DNA of 64,000 bases, taken from contig CAYVGO010000003.1 of NCBI GenBank assembly GCA_964450725.1, positions 1 to 64,000 on the forward strand, in the 5' to 3' direction. Below, piece by piece: positions 26,633 through 35,318 of the stretch (position 1 is the stretch's first letter; each line of letters opens with the position of its first letter). A model generated the notes under the pieces. That model saw only the letters and a program-made list of their open reading frames with translations, was not told the DNA's origin and ran no database searches. This DNA comes from CAYVGO01 sp964450725 (GTDB taxonomy: Bacteria; Bacteroidota; Bacteroidia; Bacteroidales; UBA932). The position numbers and the translations under genes are program-made.

Positions 26633-26654
26633 ATTTACACTCCCCCCTGTAAAT
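26633..26654 (-). terminator. Hairpin overlapping the S41 peptidase stop codon
   Basis: ATTTACA (26633-26639) and TGTAAAT (26648-26654) form a 7-bp stem that includes the minus-strand stop codon. Just downstream on the minus strand a second, looser copy of the same design (TTACA ... TGTAA) lies at about 26606-26630. Together they could end transcription of the peptidase gene. Confidence 0.4.
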
Positions 26655-28050
26655 GCTCCAAAGCAACCTGAAGTGCACGGTCTTTGTCGGTAATGAGATC
26701 CTGAACGGTCGGTATCACTTCAATATCCGGTTTCACTCCATAACCAACAAACAGTCTCCCATCGGGATAAGTATCTTTCTTTGTGCAAATACGCGCTTTG
26801 AAATCTTTCACAAGATCAATAAAAATAGGTTGTCCAGTACTTCCGAACGTCTTCCGGCCAATCTTAGTCATGTGTTTTTGGCTGTCGGCAAGAATCAGAA
26901 AGTCTTCTGCTGCCGATGCGGTATAGCGGTCGATAAGTAATACCGTCGGCACTACCAATCGTTCCTGTTCTTTTTCAATGTGACAGGTAAATGTAGAACC
27001 ACCCTCAAAGTACTCTCCACGTGCTGTAAGATATGCTTTTCGTGCCCAGTGGTTGTCTGTGGTATCGGAGGGGTTTATAAACCGTCCTGCTGCAGCGTGG
27101 CTGGCAGAATAGACCCTGGTTGAACTGCGTGCACCGATAAGAACCGAATCAGATGTCAGGTATTTCAGAATATTGGCACCGATTCCCGTACTCCCTCCTC
27201 CGTTATGGCGGAGATCAATGATAAGTTTCTTGGCACGTTTCTTCAATTCGGGAAACACGTCGGCAAACATCTTGTTGATGCTTTGGTCTTCGAATGAGTT
27301 CAATGCTACGTATGCGATATCCCCCGGATACCACTTAAGTTCCAGAAGATTGTTCTGTTCGTTGGTAAAGCACATGGGGTCGGAACATACCGGTTCTTGC
27401 ACTGCGTGGGTGATGCGCATCTTCAGATTCTTTCCGGACGGAGTAAGTAACTCTACGTCGTAACTTTGACCTTCTCTTCCTTGAAACATGAAGTTGGTTG
27501 CTTGTGCCCAACGTGCATGCTCCGTTGAAGACGCGATCAACGGCAGCGAGTATTTCCGAATATACTCACGAGCTGACATTCCATTTACTTTCACTATTTC
27601 CGTTCCTATCGGAATTTTCGTCTTGTTCATTTCATTGATACCCGTCACAATGGCTCTCTCCTCAATCTCATCGACATACCACTGAAGACTGTCGAATAAG
27701 GTGGTGATTGTCTCGGAGTTTTCGTATTTGATGTTGGTATGTCCATCCTTCAATAGGGCACACATACGTTGCAACTCCTCGCAATACTCCTGATTATCCT
27801 TCGTTTGCAGTACATTGGTAAGATGTGCTCGATAGATGCTGTCCCATTTCGTTTCCCCTATTTGGTCGAAGTATACAAAGTTGTACTTCACTTCAGACCA
27901 AAAGCGAGACAACCCGAACACTTTATCTTCCGGACTAAGTGTATCATCAGAAGTTGTAGTCTGTGCTGTGGAAGAGAGAGCAATAAAACAAAGGGAAATT
28001 ATTCCGACAAAGTTTTTAAAGGACTGAGAAAGAGTAGAGATTGATTGCAT
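26635..28050 (-). CDS. S41 family peptidase (C-terminal processing protease-like), exported
   Basis: Starting at the ATG at 28050 (MQSIST, signal peptide ending SSTAQ) the protein has 471 residues; the frame is open 16 codons further up. An N-terminal helical part (FGLSRFWSEVKYNFVYFDQI) precedes a PDZ-like region and the S41 core. That core contains IIDLRHNGGGSTGIG, the nucleophile Ser in DRYTASAAEDFL, and IGRKTFGSTGQP with its following basic residues. It should cleave peptides in the periplasm or outside the cell. It is flanked by terminators and stands alone on its strand. Hand-counted GC in two 60-base lines is 43-48%, against about 40% in a line of the neighbouring SusD gene, a mild hint of separate origin. 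Confidence 0.9.
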   Translation of the reverse strand: MQSISTLSQSFKNFVGIISLCFIALSSTAQTTTSDDTLSPEDKVFGLSRFWSEVKYNFVYFDQIGETKWDSIYRAHLTNVLQTKDNQEYCEELQRMCALLKDGHTNIKYENSETITTLFDSLQWYVDEIEERAIVTGINEMNKTKIPIGTEIVKVNGMSAREYIRKYSLPLIASSTEHARWAQATNFMFQGREGQSYDVELLTPSGKNLKMRITHAVQEPVCSDPMCFTNEQNNLLELKWYPGDIAYVALNSFEDQSINKMFADVFPELKKRAKKLIIDLRHNGGGSTGIGANILKYLTSDSVLIGARSSTRVYSASHAAAGRFINPSDTTDNHWARKAYLTARGEYFEGGSTFTCHIEKEQERLVVPTVLLIDRYTASAAEDFLILADSQKHMTKIGRKTFGSTGQPIFIDLVKDFKARICTKKDTYPDGRLFVGYGVKPDIEVIPTVQDLITDKDRALQVALEHLQGGV

Positions 28051-28364
28051 ATTTATTTGTTTTAATTTACTATGGAAGGGTCGCAAATAGTATGCCATAT
28101 TGGTAATATTTTGATTTTAACCGGAAAAGTTCTTTTTTATTTGTCCGCTTTCAGGCAAGATGTCCGAAAACGTTGATGACACTCGAAAACGACAAAGAGA
28201 AATGCAAAGATAATCTCAAGATGGACGCGCAAAGATATGACATCAGTATCCAGTTACGTATATCAACAATCTTTGCAAGTTATTTACTGTTAAATTCCAT
28301 AATCTTCATTCCTAATTGCGTAATTCGGATCAATTCTACATTTTCAATTCTACATTTCCTTATG

Positions 28365-28372
28365 TACTTTTG
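28365..28372 (+). promoter_or_regulatory. Bacteroidota -7 box (TACTTTTG) of meaB
   Basis: TACTTTTG lies 37 nt upstream of the meaB ATG, with TTTT at 28341-28344 near the -33 position. Apart from this, the 359-bp divergent stretch 28051-28409 shows only a weak 77-codon frame (28173-28406) that runs through the promoter and is not accepted as a gene. Confidence 0.6.
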
Positions 28373-28409
28373 CAGACAATCTCTATATTTCGTTTCTAAA
28401 TTTTAATCT

Positions 28410-29480
28410 ATGAACCACGATAGTGCCTTAATTGTCAATGATGGCGTAGAACAACCGCCGAATGTAAATCCTTATAAAAGAGACAATACCCGCAAAGCAA
28501 AACATCATTATTCTCCCGAAGAATATGTAGATTTAATTCTCCAAGGTAACAGAATTGCTTTAAGTCAAGCCATCACCTTAGTAGAAAGTAATCTTCACTC
28601 AGACAGATTAGAGGCTCAAACTATTTTAGAAAAGTTACTACCCTATTCCGGTAAAAGTATCAGAGTCGGCATTACCGGTGTACCCGGAGCCGGAAAAAGT
28701 TCATTTATAGAACAGTTAGGAATCTTACTTACTCAACAAGGACATAAAGTAGTAGTATTGGCCGTTGACCCCAGCAGTAAACGTACGGAAGGCAGTATTC
28801 TGGGTGACAAAACACGGATGGAACATCTTTCTGTTGACCCTAATGCTTTCATACGTCCTTCACCAAGCGGCGGATCGCTGGGAGGAGTTGCCCGTAAAAC
28901 CCGTGAAACTGTCATTTTATGCGAAGCGGCAGGATTTGATATCGTGTTGATAGAAACTGTAGGTGTCGGACAGTCTGAAACAGAAGTACACTCTATGGTT
29001 GATTGCTTTTTATTATTATTGATTGCCGGAGCGGGAGATGAGTTACAGGGAATAAAGCGTGGGATTATGGAAATGTGCGACATCTTAGCGGTAACCAAAG
29101 CCGACGGAGATAATATTTTACGTACACAACAAGCCAAAAGGCAATATCAAAATGCGTTACATCTCTTTCCGCTTTCAGATTCACAGTGGAGTCCCAAAGT
29201 TTTAACCTGCTCTTCTTTAAAGAATGAAGGGATTACAGAAGTGTGGCAAACGGTTGAAGAATACATTCAGCATACCCGCAACAACCATTACTTTATACAA
29301 AAAAGAAGTGAACAGGATAAACAATGGATGATAGAAACCATTGAACAACACTTGCATCAAAATTTTTATGAACACCCTGAAGTCAAAAAACTTTTACCGA
29401 TATTGACAGAAAATGTTTTAATGAAAAAATGCACTCCTTATCAAGCCGCTATGCAATTATTACAAATAATGACAAAGTAA
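28410..29480 (+). CDS. meaB: Methylmalonyl-CoA mutase-associated GTPase MeaB
   Basis: The 356-residue protein is a G3E-type P-loop GTPase of the MeaB/ArgK family. Visible motifs are Walker A GVPGAGKSS in VGITGVPGAGKSSFIEQLG, VLAVDPSSKRTEGSILGDKTRM, the SPSGGSLGGVARKTRE segment and the DIVLIETVGVGQSE switch. The base-recognition part is VTKAD. MeaB protects and reloads B12-dependent methylmalonyl-CoA mutase, so the organism probably has a succinate-propionate route. The mutase genes, often adjacent, are not in this window. Confidence 0.95.
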   Translation: MNHDSALIVNDGVEQPPNVNPYKRDNTRKAKHHYSPEEYVDLILQGNRIALSQAITLVESNLHSDRLEAQTILEKLLPYSGKSIRVGITGVPGAGKSSFIEQLGILLTQQGHKVVVLAVDPSSKRTEGSILGDKTRMEHLSVDPNAFIRPSPSGGSLGGVARKTRETVILCEAAGFDIVLIETVGVGQSETEVHSMVDCFLLLLIAGAGDELQGIKRGIMEMCDILAVTKADGDNILRTQQAKRQYQNALHLFPLSDSQWSPKVLTCSSLKNEGITEVWQTVEEYIQHTRNNHYFIQKRSEQDKQWMIETIEQHLHQNFYEHPEVKKLLPILTENVLMKKCTPYQAAMQLLQIMTK

Positions 29481-29499
29481 ATATAGATTACAATGGATA

Positions 29500-29638
29500 T
29501 TTTACCCTTTCGTACTGCTACGAAAGTATCAAAAAGACAATTTTACCTTTTCGTACTAGTACGAAAGCATCAAAAAGACAATTTTACCTTTTCGTACTAC
29601 TACGAAAGCATCAAAAAGACAATTTTAGCCCTTTCGTA
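29500..29638. repeat. 41-bp tandem array of palindromes
   Basis: Three full units and one half unit occur with a 41-bp period. Each unit carries the inverted arms TTTCGTA and TACGAAA around a variable 4-nt loop: arms at 29508-29514/29519-29525 (loop CTGC), 29549-29555/29560-29566 (CTAG) and 29590-29596/29601-29607 (CTAC). A lone left arm follows at 29632-29638. The spacer between hairpins reads roughly GCATCAAAAAGACAATTTTA. The array fills most of the 225 bp between meaB and murF-alr. Confidence 0.92.
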
Positions 29639-29705
29639 GCACTGTAATAAAATAATCACCTTCTTAAGTCTCTCATATCTTTAACTATTTAATCCTTAAA
29701 ATCAA

Positions 29706-32141
29706 ATGTACAACATCTCCACCATTCAACAAGTTGTCAACGGTCAGATTTATGGCGTTAACATTGAACGTAATATCAACAGATTGGTGATTGACAGCCG
29801 CGGATTAAGCGGAGACTCTCAGACATTGTTTATAGCACTAAAAAGTGAACGCAATGACGGACATCGCTATATTGAAAATGTTTATTACAAAGGTATCCGC
29901 TGTTTTCTTGTATCTAAGACAATAGAAATACAACCCTTTCCTGATGCTACGTTTATCTTAGTAAAAAATACAACTAAGGCCTTACAACAATTAGCCGCTT
30001 ACCACAGACAACAGTTCACTATCCCTATTATCGGTATTACGGGTAGTAACGGTAAAACCATCGTTAAAGAGTGGTTAAACTATCTGATAAGTCCGGAAAT
30101 CAACAGTTGTAAAAGCCCCAAAAGTTATAACTCTCAAATTGGAGTGCCTTTATCTGTATGGCAATTAGATAAAACGTCGAAGATAGGTTGCTTTGAAGCG
30201 GGAATTTCAGAACCTTATGAAATGGAGAAATTGGAGGAAATTATTCAACCGACCATAGGAATAATGACCAATTTAGGAGATGCTCATCAGGAAGGTTTTT
30301 CATCTGTGTCAGAAAAACTGTCAGAAAAGATGAAGTTATTCCGTAAGAGCCACATTTTACTTTACAGAAATGAGTCCGAAAGCACCATTGACCAATATTT
30401 ACAACACCAAAAGCCTGAAAACTGCCGATTGCTGTCTTGGGGGACCGGTGCCGACAATGATATTCAACTAAGTTTGACAGAAAAAAACAAAGTCGGTGTA
30501 ACCCTTCATTTACAAATTCACAATCAAGACTTTCTACCATACTTTTCACAAAACAGAATATCACTTGAACTTCCTTTTGCCGATGCCGCATCTATAGAGA
30601 ACTGCATGCACGCTTTGTTGGCCGTCAGTTATCTTTCGACATTGCATTTGTCTGACAATTTTCCGACTATAGTTACTGTTGCAGAACGTATCAGACAATT
30701 ATATGCCGTGAATTTAAGATTAGAAATTATTGAAGGAAAATTTGGTTCTATTTTGCTCAATGATTGTTACAGTAACGATATTCAAGGATTTTCCATTGCA
30801 CTGCAACAATTGACATCATCGGCAGGAGAAAGAGACAAAACCGTCATATTATCCGAGTTTACCCATAGTGGTTTGTCGGCCAATTTGTGGTTGCAGAAAC
30901 TGAAAGAAGAATTGCAGCATGCAAAAGTAAGTTTGTTTATAGGAATAGGAAAATCTTTTATGGAGACAGAGATAACCTTTCACTGCCCTACCCAGTTTTA
31001 TGAAACCACCGGCGATTTTTTGAGTAATACAGCAACGCTGAATTATAAAAATAGTGCTATTCTATTGAAAGGAGAACGAAATTTTCAGTTTGAAAAGATA
31101 CTGCCCCTCTTCACCCGACATACCCACCTGACGACCTTAGAAGTAAATCTCACGAAAGCCTTAAATAATCTCAACATCTACAGAGAGCAACTTAAACCCT
31201 CAACACAAATTTGCGTGCTGCTCAAAGCCAATGCTTATGGCATGGGAATGGTAGAAATGGCTAAATTCTTAGAGTTGCAACACATTCATTACATTGGTGT
31301 AGCGATTGCCGACGAAGGGATTTTATTACGAGAGCATGGCATTACTACCCCTATTATCGTCTTAAATCCGGAGCCCGATACATTTTCTCAGATGATGACT
31401 TACAGGCTTGAACCCGAAATTTACTCCTTAAGATTACTGAAAGCTATGCTGAAAGCAGCACTGCATGCCGGAGAACTGCACTATCCTATCCACTTAAAAA
31501 TAGATACGGGTATGCACCGACTGGGGTTCTCTCCTGAGGATATTCAGACACTGACAGAATTACTGCAAAACCGTCAAGAAGTATCGGTACGTTCTATTTT
31601 CTCTCATTTTGCCTCTGCCGACGAACCTAAGAATCTGAACTTCGCACAGCAACAACTTATGCTGTTTTCTCGGCTTACAGAAGAGTTACGTAAAACAGTA
31701 GCCACAGATGCCAAACTACACATCGCCAATTCGGCAGCCATTTTCTCTTTACCGCAATCTCACTTCGACATGGTAAGATTAGGAATAGGATTTTACGGAT
31801 ATGCCCAAGGAGTAAAAGGATTGGAAGGCATTGCAACCCTCAAAAGTACNNNNNNNNNNNNNNNNNNNNNNNNNNNNNNNNNNNNNNNNNNNNNNNNNNN
31901 NNNNNNNNNNNNNNNNNNNNNNNNNNNNNNNNNNNNNNNNNNNNNNNNNATTGTCGGACGAATTTGTATGGATTTATGTATGATAGACGTTACCAATATT
32001 GATGTTGCCGAAGGTGATGAAGTCATTGTATTCGGAGATAACCCCACAGTACATCAACTCGCCCAAAAGTTAGACACTATTCCCTACGAAATTCTAACCT
32101 CTGTCTCAGACAGAGTCAAGCGAGTATATTATCTTCAATAA
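29706..32141 (+). CDS. Bifunctional UDP-MurNAc-tripeptide:D-Ala-D-Ala ligase / alanine racemase (MurF-Alr fusion)
   Basis: The product has a MurF half (to about residue 465) with the ATP-binding GITGSNGKTIVKEWL and the ligase segments SPKSYNSQIGVPLSVW and GIMTNLGDAHQEGF. A racemase half follows, with the PLP lysine in VLLKANAYGMGM and later HLKIDTGMHRLGF and VGRICMDLCMIDVT. Such fusions are usual in Bacteroidota. One half joins D-Ala-D-Ala to the peptidoglycan precursor and the other makes D-alanine. A 100-N gap (31850-31949) removes the part expected to hold the racemase GYADG motif with its catalytic Tyr. The frame is kept across the gap, so the gene is probably intact. Confidence 0.93.
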   Translation: MYNISTIQQVVNGQIYGVNIERNINRLVIDSRGLSGDSQTLFIALKSERNDGHRYIENVYYKGIRCFLVSKTIEIQPFPDATFILVKNTTKALQQLAAYHRQQFTIPIIGITGSNGKTIVKEWLNYLISPEINSCKSPKSYNSQIGVPLSVWQLDKTSKIGCFEAGISEPYEMEKLEEIIQPTIGIMTNLGDAHQEGFSSVSEKLSEKMKLFRKSHILLYRNESESTIDQYLQHQKPENCRLLSWGTGADNDIQLSLTEKNKVGVTLHLQIHNQDFLPYFSQNRISLELPFADAASIENCMHALLAVSYLSTLHLSDNFPTIVTVAERIRQLYAVNLRLEIIEGKFGSILLNDCYSNDIQGFSIALQQLTSSAGERDKTVILSEFTHSGLSANLWLQKLKEELQHAKVSLFIGIGKSFMETEITFHCPTQFYETTGDFLSNTATLNYKNSAILLKGERNFQFEKILPLFTRHTHLTTLEVNLTKALNNLNIYREQLKPSTQICVLLKANAYGMGMVEMAKFLELQHIHYIGVAIADEGILLREHGITTPIIVLNPEPDTFSQMMTYRLEPEIYSLRLLKAMLKAALHAGELHYPIHLKIDTGMHRLGFSPEDIQTLTELLQNRQEVSVRSIFSHFASADEPKNLNFAQQQLMLFSRLTEELRKTVATDAKLHIANSAAIFSLPQSHFDMVRLGIGFYGYAQGVKGLEGIATLKSXXXXXXXXXXXXXXXXXXXXXXXXXXXXXXXXXXIVGRICMDLCMIDVTNIDVAEGDEVIVFGDNPTVHQLAQKLDTIPYEILTSVSDRVKRVYYLQ
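31850..31949. other. Assembly gap (100 N) inside murF-alr
   Basis: Exactly 100 N. Codon phase before and after requires a true length of 1 modulo 3, which 100 satisfies. From the racemase family I expect about 55-60 missing residues (near 175 nt), so the placeholder is probably too short. Confidence 0.97.
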
Positions 32142-32324
32142 AGAAGGAAAGAAAAAAGATAGTCGCCTTTGTAAGGAGATACAACGAAGTAATCTACATC
32201 AATTTTGAACTAAATTTCTTAATTCAAAAACTAATCATCGGGAGTAAAACAAACTTTCAACTTACAGACTTCAATTTTCACCTTTTACATTTTGTCTTTA
32301 ATCCATCAATCTTAATATTCTTCA

Positions 32325-32356
32325 TTTGACCTTTTATCACAATTTGCCTACCTTTG
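32325..32356 (+). promoter_or_regulatory. Complete Bacteroidota promoter of tex
   Basis: TTTG (32325-32328), a 20-nt spacer and TACCTTTG (32349-32356) form a textbook -33/-7 pair. Transcription should start near 32363. This rules out the in-frame TTG at 32354 as the tex start, since it lies inside the -7 box. The rest of 32142-32377 shows nothing else. Confidence 0.8.
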
Positions 32357-32377
32357 CACCTCAAATCAAATATAAAG

Positions 32378-34513
32378 ATGACCGCTGAAAATTACCAAAT
32401 CATAAGTACCACATTGGGGTTACCAATAAAAATCATTAAGAATGTAGAATACTTATTGGAAAGCGGTGCCACCATTCCCTTTATTGCAAGATACAGAAAA
32501 GAACAGATTGACAGCATTGATGAAGTAAAGTTGTTAGCCATTCAAAGTATGTTGGATGAACATCGTGAGTTGGAGAAACGTAAGGCTTATATACTGCAAA
32601 CCATTGAAGAACAAGGAAAGTTAACCGACGAATTACGCCTTAAAATCACGCAGTGTTATGTAAGTTCTGTTTTAGAAGACATTTACCTTCCCTATAAACC
32701 TAAACGCAACACCAGAGCAGAAGTTGCTCGTAAAAAAGGATTACAACCGTTAGCCGACTACATTTTGCAACAAAGTGATGTTATGATGGACGCTGCCGCC
32801 GAAACATTTTTAACCGATGAAGTACCCACCACCAAAGATGCGCTGCAAGGAGCCAAAGATATTGTTGCCGAATTTGTTAATGAGCATGAAACTGTCCGTA
32901 AAGAGATACGGTTTTTATTCGACAAACAAGCCAAAATAAGTTCAACAGTGGCTAAAAAGAAAGAGGAAGAAGCCCAAAAGTATTTAGATTATCATCAATT
33001 TTCAGAAACCCTTAATAAAATTCCGTCTCACCGTCTGTTAGCCGTTTTACGGGGAGAGCGTGAGGAGTTACTAAAAGTTAGCGTTACCGTACCTGAAGAA
33101 GCCGCTATTGAAAAAATCGAACGTGCCGTACTGAAAAAGTATGTAACCAATCAAGCCACAAATCTTTACAAAGAGGCTATTGCCGATGCCTACGACCGAT
33201 TATTACAACCCTCCATCGAAACCGAATTTATTCATAAAGCCAAAGAGAAAGCCGACAAAGAAGCCATTGAAGTTTTTGCTTTAAACTTAAAACAATTACT
33301 CTTAGCTTCTCCGTTAGGACAAAAACGAATTTTAGCGATAGATCCGGGTTTTAGAACCGGTTGTAAAATCGTATGTTTAGACGAACAAGGAAATCTTTTG
33401 CACAATACGACCATTTATCCTCACCCCCCACAAAGAGAAATTATTGATGCCCGTAAAAAGGTTGCACAACTTGTAGAGATGTATAAAATTGACGCCATTG
33501 CGGTAGGAAACGGCACAGCGGGAAGAGAAACCGAAGAGATGATTAAAAATATCAGTTTTAATAAGACCGTCAATGTATTTGCAGTCAATGAAGACGGCGC
33601 ATCCATTTATTCTGCCTCACCGGTAGCACGAGAAGAATTTCCGGAATACGATGTTACAGTCAGAGGGGCAGTATCTATTGGTCGAAGATTAGCCGATCCA
33701 CTGTCAGAATTGGTAAAAATTGAACCTAAATCGCTGGGCGTCGGACAATATCAGCATGACGTCAATCCAAAAATGTTGAATGATACACTGACAGCGACCG
33801 TATTATCTTGTGTAAATTCAGTCGGAGTCAATGTTAATATTGCCAGTGAATATCTATTAACTTACATCTCAGGATTAGGAAAAACTTTGGCAAAAAACAT
33901 TGTCAACTATCGAAAAGAAAACGGATTTTTCAAGAGTAGAGAAGAGTTCAAAAATGTACCTCGGATGGGAAGTAAAGCCTTTGAGCAATGTGCAGGATTT
34001 TTACGGATAGAAAACGGAGATGTCATGTTAGACAATACGGCAGTGCATCCCGAATCTTATGCAGTAGTAGAAAAAATGGCAAAAGATATTGGAGTTTCGG
34101 TTGAAGAATTAATTAATAATAAAGAGAAAAGGAGTAATATTGTTCTTCATCGCTATATCACAGAGAAGGTAGGATTACCTACATTACAAGATATTATGTC
34201 GGAGTTGGAAAAGCCGGGTAGAGACCCTCGAGGAACTATTAAAGCCTTTGAATTTTCAGACATCAAAACCATTGAAGACCTTATCCCCGGTATTATTATC
34301 CCCGGTATTATTGTCAACATTACGAATTTTGGAGCATTTGTAGATATTGGAATTAAAGAATCAGGGTTAGTCCATATTTCAGAATTGTCGGACACCTTTA
34401 CAGACAATCCTCATAAGGTTGTCAAATTAAATCAGCATGTAATGGCAAAGGTTTTAGCCGTAGATATTCCAAGAAAGCGTATTTCATTGTCGTTGAAAAA
34501 TGTAAAAGGGTAA
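32378..34513 (+). CDS. tex: Tex-family RNA-binding transcription accessory protein
   Basis: The ATG at 32378 gives 711 residues; the frame is open back to a TTG at 32354, but that lies in the promoter. The Tex plan is complete. An N-terminal helical domain carries ATIPFIARYRKEQIDSIDEV. A YqgF/RNase H-like domain carries ILAIDPGFRTGCKIV and AVGNGTAGRETE. Helix-hairpin-helix segments include YISGLGKTLAKNIVNYRKENG and FKNVPRMGSKAFEQCAGFLRI. A C-terminal S1 domain carries NITNFGAFVDIGIKESGLVHIS. Tex binds nucleic acids and influences transcription and stress tolerance in several bacteria. A MntA/HepT pair starts 3 bp after it. Confidence 0.95.
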   Translation: MTAENYQIISTTLGLPIKIIKNVEYLLESGATIPFIARYRKEQIDSIDEVKLLAIQSMLDEHRELEKRKAYILQTIEEQGKLTDELRLKITQCYVSSVLEDIYLPYKPKRNTRAEVARKKGLQPLADYILQQSDVMMDAAAETFLTDEVPTTKDALQGAKDIVAEFVNEHETVRKEIRFLFDKQAKISSTVAKKKEEEAQKYLDYHQFSETLNKIPSHRLLAVLRGEREELLKVSVTVPEEAAIEKIERAVLKKYVTNQATNLYKEAIADAYDRLLQPSIETEFIHKAKEKADKEAIEVFALNLKQLLLASPLGQKRILAIDPGFRTGCKIVCLDEQGNLLHNTTIYPHPPQREIIDARKKVAQLVEMYKIDAIAVGNGTAGRETEEMIKNISFNKTVNVFAVNEDGASIYSASPVAREEFPEYDVTVRGAVSIGRRLADPLSELVKIEPKSLGVGQYQHDVNPKMLNDTLTATVLSCVNSVGVNVNIASEYLLTYISGLGKTLAKNIVNYRKENGFFKSREEFKNVPRMGSKAFEQCAGFLRIENGDVMLDNTAVHPESYAVVEKMAKDIGVSVEELINNKEKRSNIVLHRYITEKVGLPTLQDIMSELEKPGRDPRGTIKAFEFSDIKTIEDLIPGIIIPGIIVNITNFGAFVDIGIKESGLVHISELSDTFTDNPHKVVKLNQHVMAKVLAVDIPRKRISLSLKNVKG

Positions 34514-34516
34514 AAT

Positions 34517-34810
34517 ATGCTCAATCAGACCCAAATAATCTGTGAATTACAAAAATTGAAACCTTTACTACAAGAAAAGTTTTCTGTAGAAAAGATAGGT
34601 ATCTTTGGTTCTTTTGCTAAAAACAGTTTTTCTCAAAATAGTGATATTGATATTTTTTTTGAAGGAAGTCCAATGAGCATTGTTGAAACGCTTTGTTTCA
34701 AGAATTTTATTGAACAACACTTTAATATGTCTGTAGATGTTGTCAGGTTACGTCAAAATATGAATCCAATACTTAAAAAGGAAATTATAAAATATGGAAT
34801 TTATATTTAA
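34517..34810 (+). CDS. mntA: MntA-like nucleotidyltransferase antitoxin
   Basis: The 97-residue protein is a minimal nucleotidyltransferase. The GSX10DXD motif is complete in GSFAKNSFSQNSDIDIF, and a third acidic residue follows in SVDVV. Such MNT proteins neutralise a partner HEPN ribonuclease by adding AMP groups to it. The coding end overlaps the HEPN gene by 17 bp, which is typical of the pair. It starts 3 bp after the tex stop codon, so it is probably transcribed from the tex promoter. Confidence 0.9.
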   Translation: MLNQTQIICELQKLKPLLQEKFSVEKIGIFGSFAKNSFSQNSDIDIFFEGSPMSIVETLCFKNFIEQHFNMSVDVVRLRQNMNPILKKEIIKYGIYI

Positions 34811-35215
34811 CAAGGAAATTGTACTTTCGCAGTGTGAACAAATTAAAACATCTATTTCACTTATTGAAAGTAGGATGTCATCCATAAAAAAAGCCGAAGA
34901 CTTTGTTGTATNNNNNNNNNNNNNNNNNNNNNNNNNNNNNNNNNNNNNNNNNNNNNNNNNNNNNNNNNNNNNNNNNNNNNNNNNNNNNNNNNNNNNNNNN
35001 NNNNNNNNNNNAAAAGTATAGATAAATCAACACAAGGTAACTTACTTTGTCAATATCCTGAAATTGAGTGGAATGCCATTAAAGGTATGAGGAATTTATT
35101 GGCTCATCAATATTTTGATGTTGATGAAGAAGAAATTTATAAAACCGTTTTAAATGATTTACCTAAACTAATCACAACAATAGAAAAAATCATTATTGAT
35201 TTCACAACTCTTTGA
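34794..35215 (+). CDS. hepT: HepT-like HEPN-domain toxin (interrupted by assembly gap)
   Basis: The start ATG at 34794 lies within the mntA end. Residues 1-39 (MEFIFNKEIVLSQCEQIKTS onward) match the HepT N-terminus. After the gap a second reading phase from 35012 gives the HepT C-terminus with YPEIEWNAIKGMRN, the RNase motif RNLLAHQYF (R-X4-H followed by Tyr) and the stop at 35213-35215. With the 100-N placeholder the two parts are out of frame. If the real gap is 2 modulo 3 the gene is intact, and family alignment suggests about 65 nt. HEPN proteins of this type are RNases held in check by MntA. Confidence 0.82.
34912..35011. other. Assembly gap (100 N) inside hepT
   Basis: Exactly 100 N. 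Flanking codon phases (34911 is a first codon base; 35012 starts a codon) require a true length of 2 modulo 3, so 100 cannot be right for an intact gene. Confidence 0.97.
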
Positions 35216-35318
35216 GAGCATAATACAATAAATCAAAAAGCATAACAATGTTTCAACATATTGATTGTAGATCAATGTGCCAATTATAAATTATACAATG
35301 ATATTTTAAATTAAAACT

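Noticed and set aside
28173..28406. 77-codon frame between the S41 peptidase and meaB
   Set aside because: It covers the meaB promoter, has no recognisable domain and looks like chance in AT-rich DNA.
29500..29638. Possible CRISPR array
   Set aside because: Units are a continuous 41-bp tandem repeat with constant spacers and only 4-nt variable loops. No unique spacers of 30-40 bp and no cas genes. The same reasoning excludes the arrays at 11.1 and 60.3 kb.
29429..29647. 72-codon frame over the 41-bp palindromes
   Set aside because: It starts inside meaB in another frame and encodes only the repeated hairpin sequence. The 41-bp period shifts frame in each unit.
32354..32377. TTG start for Tex eight codons upstream
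   Set aside because: It overlaps the -7 promoter box at 32349-32356, so it would not be present in the mRNA.
34265..34330. Apparent short duplication PGIIIPGII before the S1 domain of Tex
   Set aside because: Tex proteins normally have a similar PGMILPGIV segment here, so nothing has been inserted.
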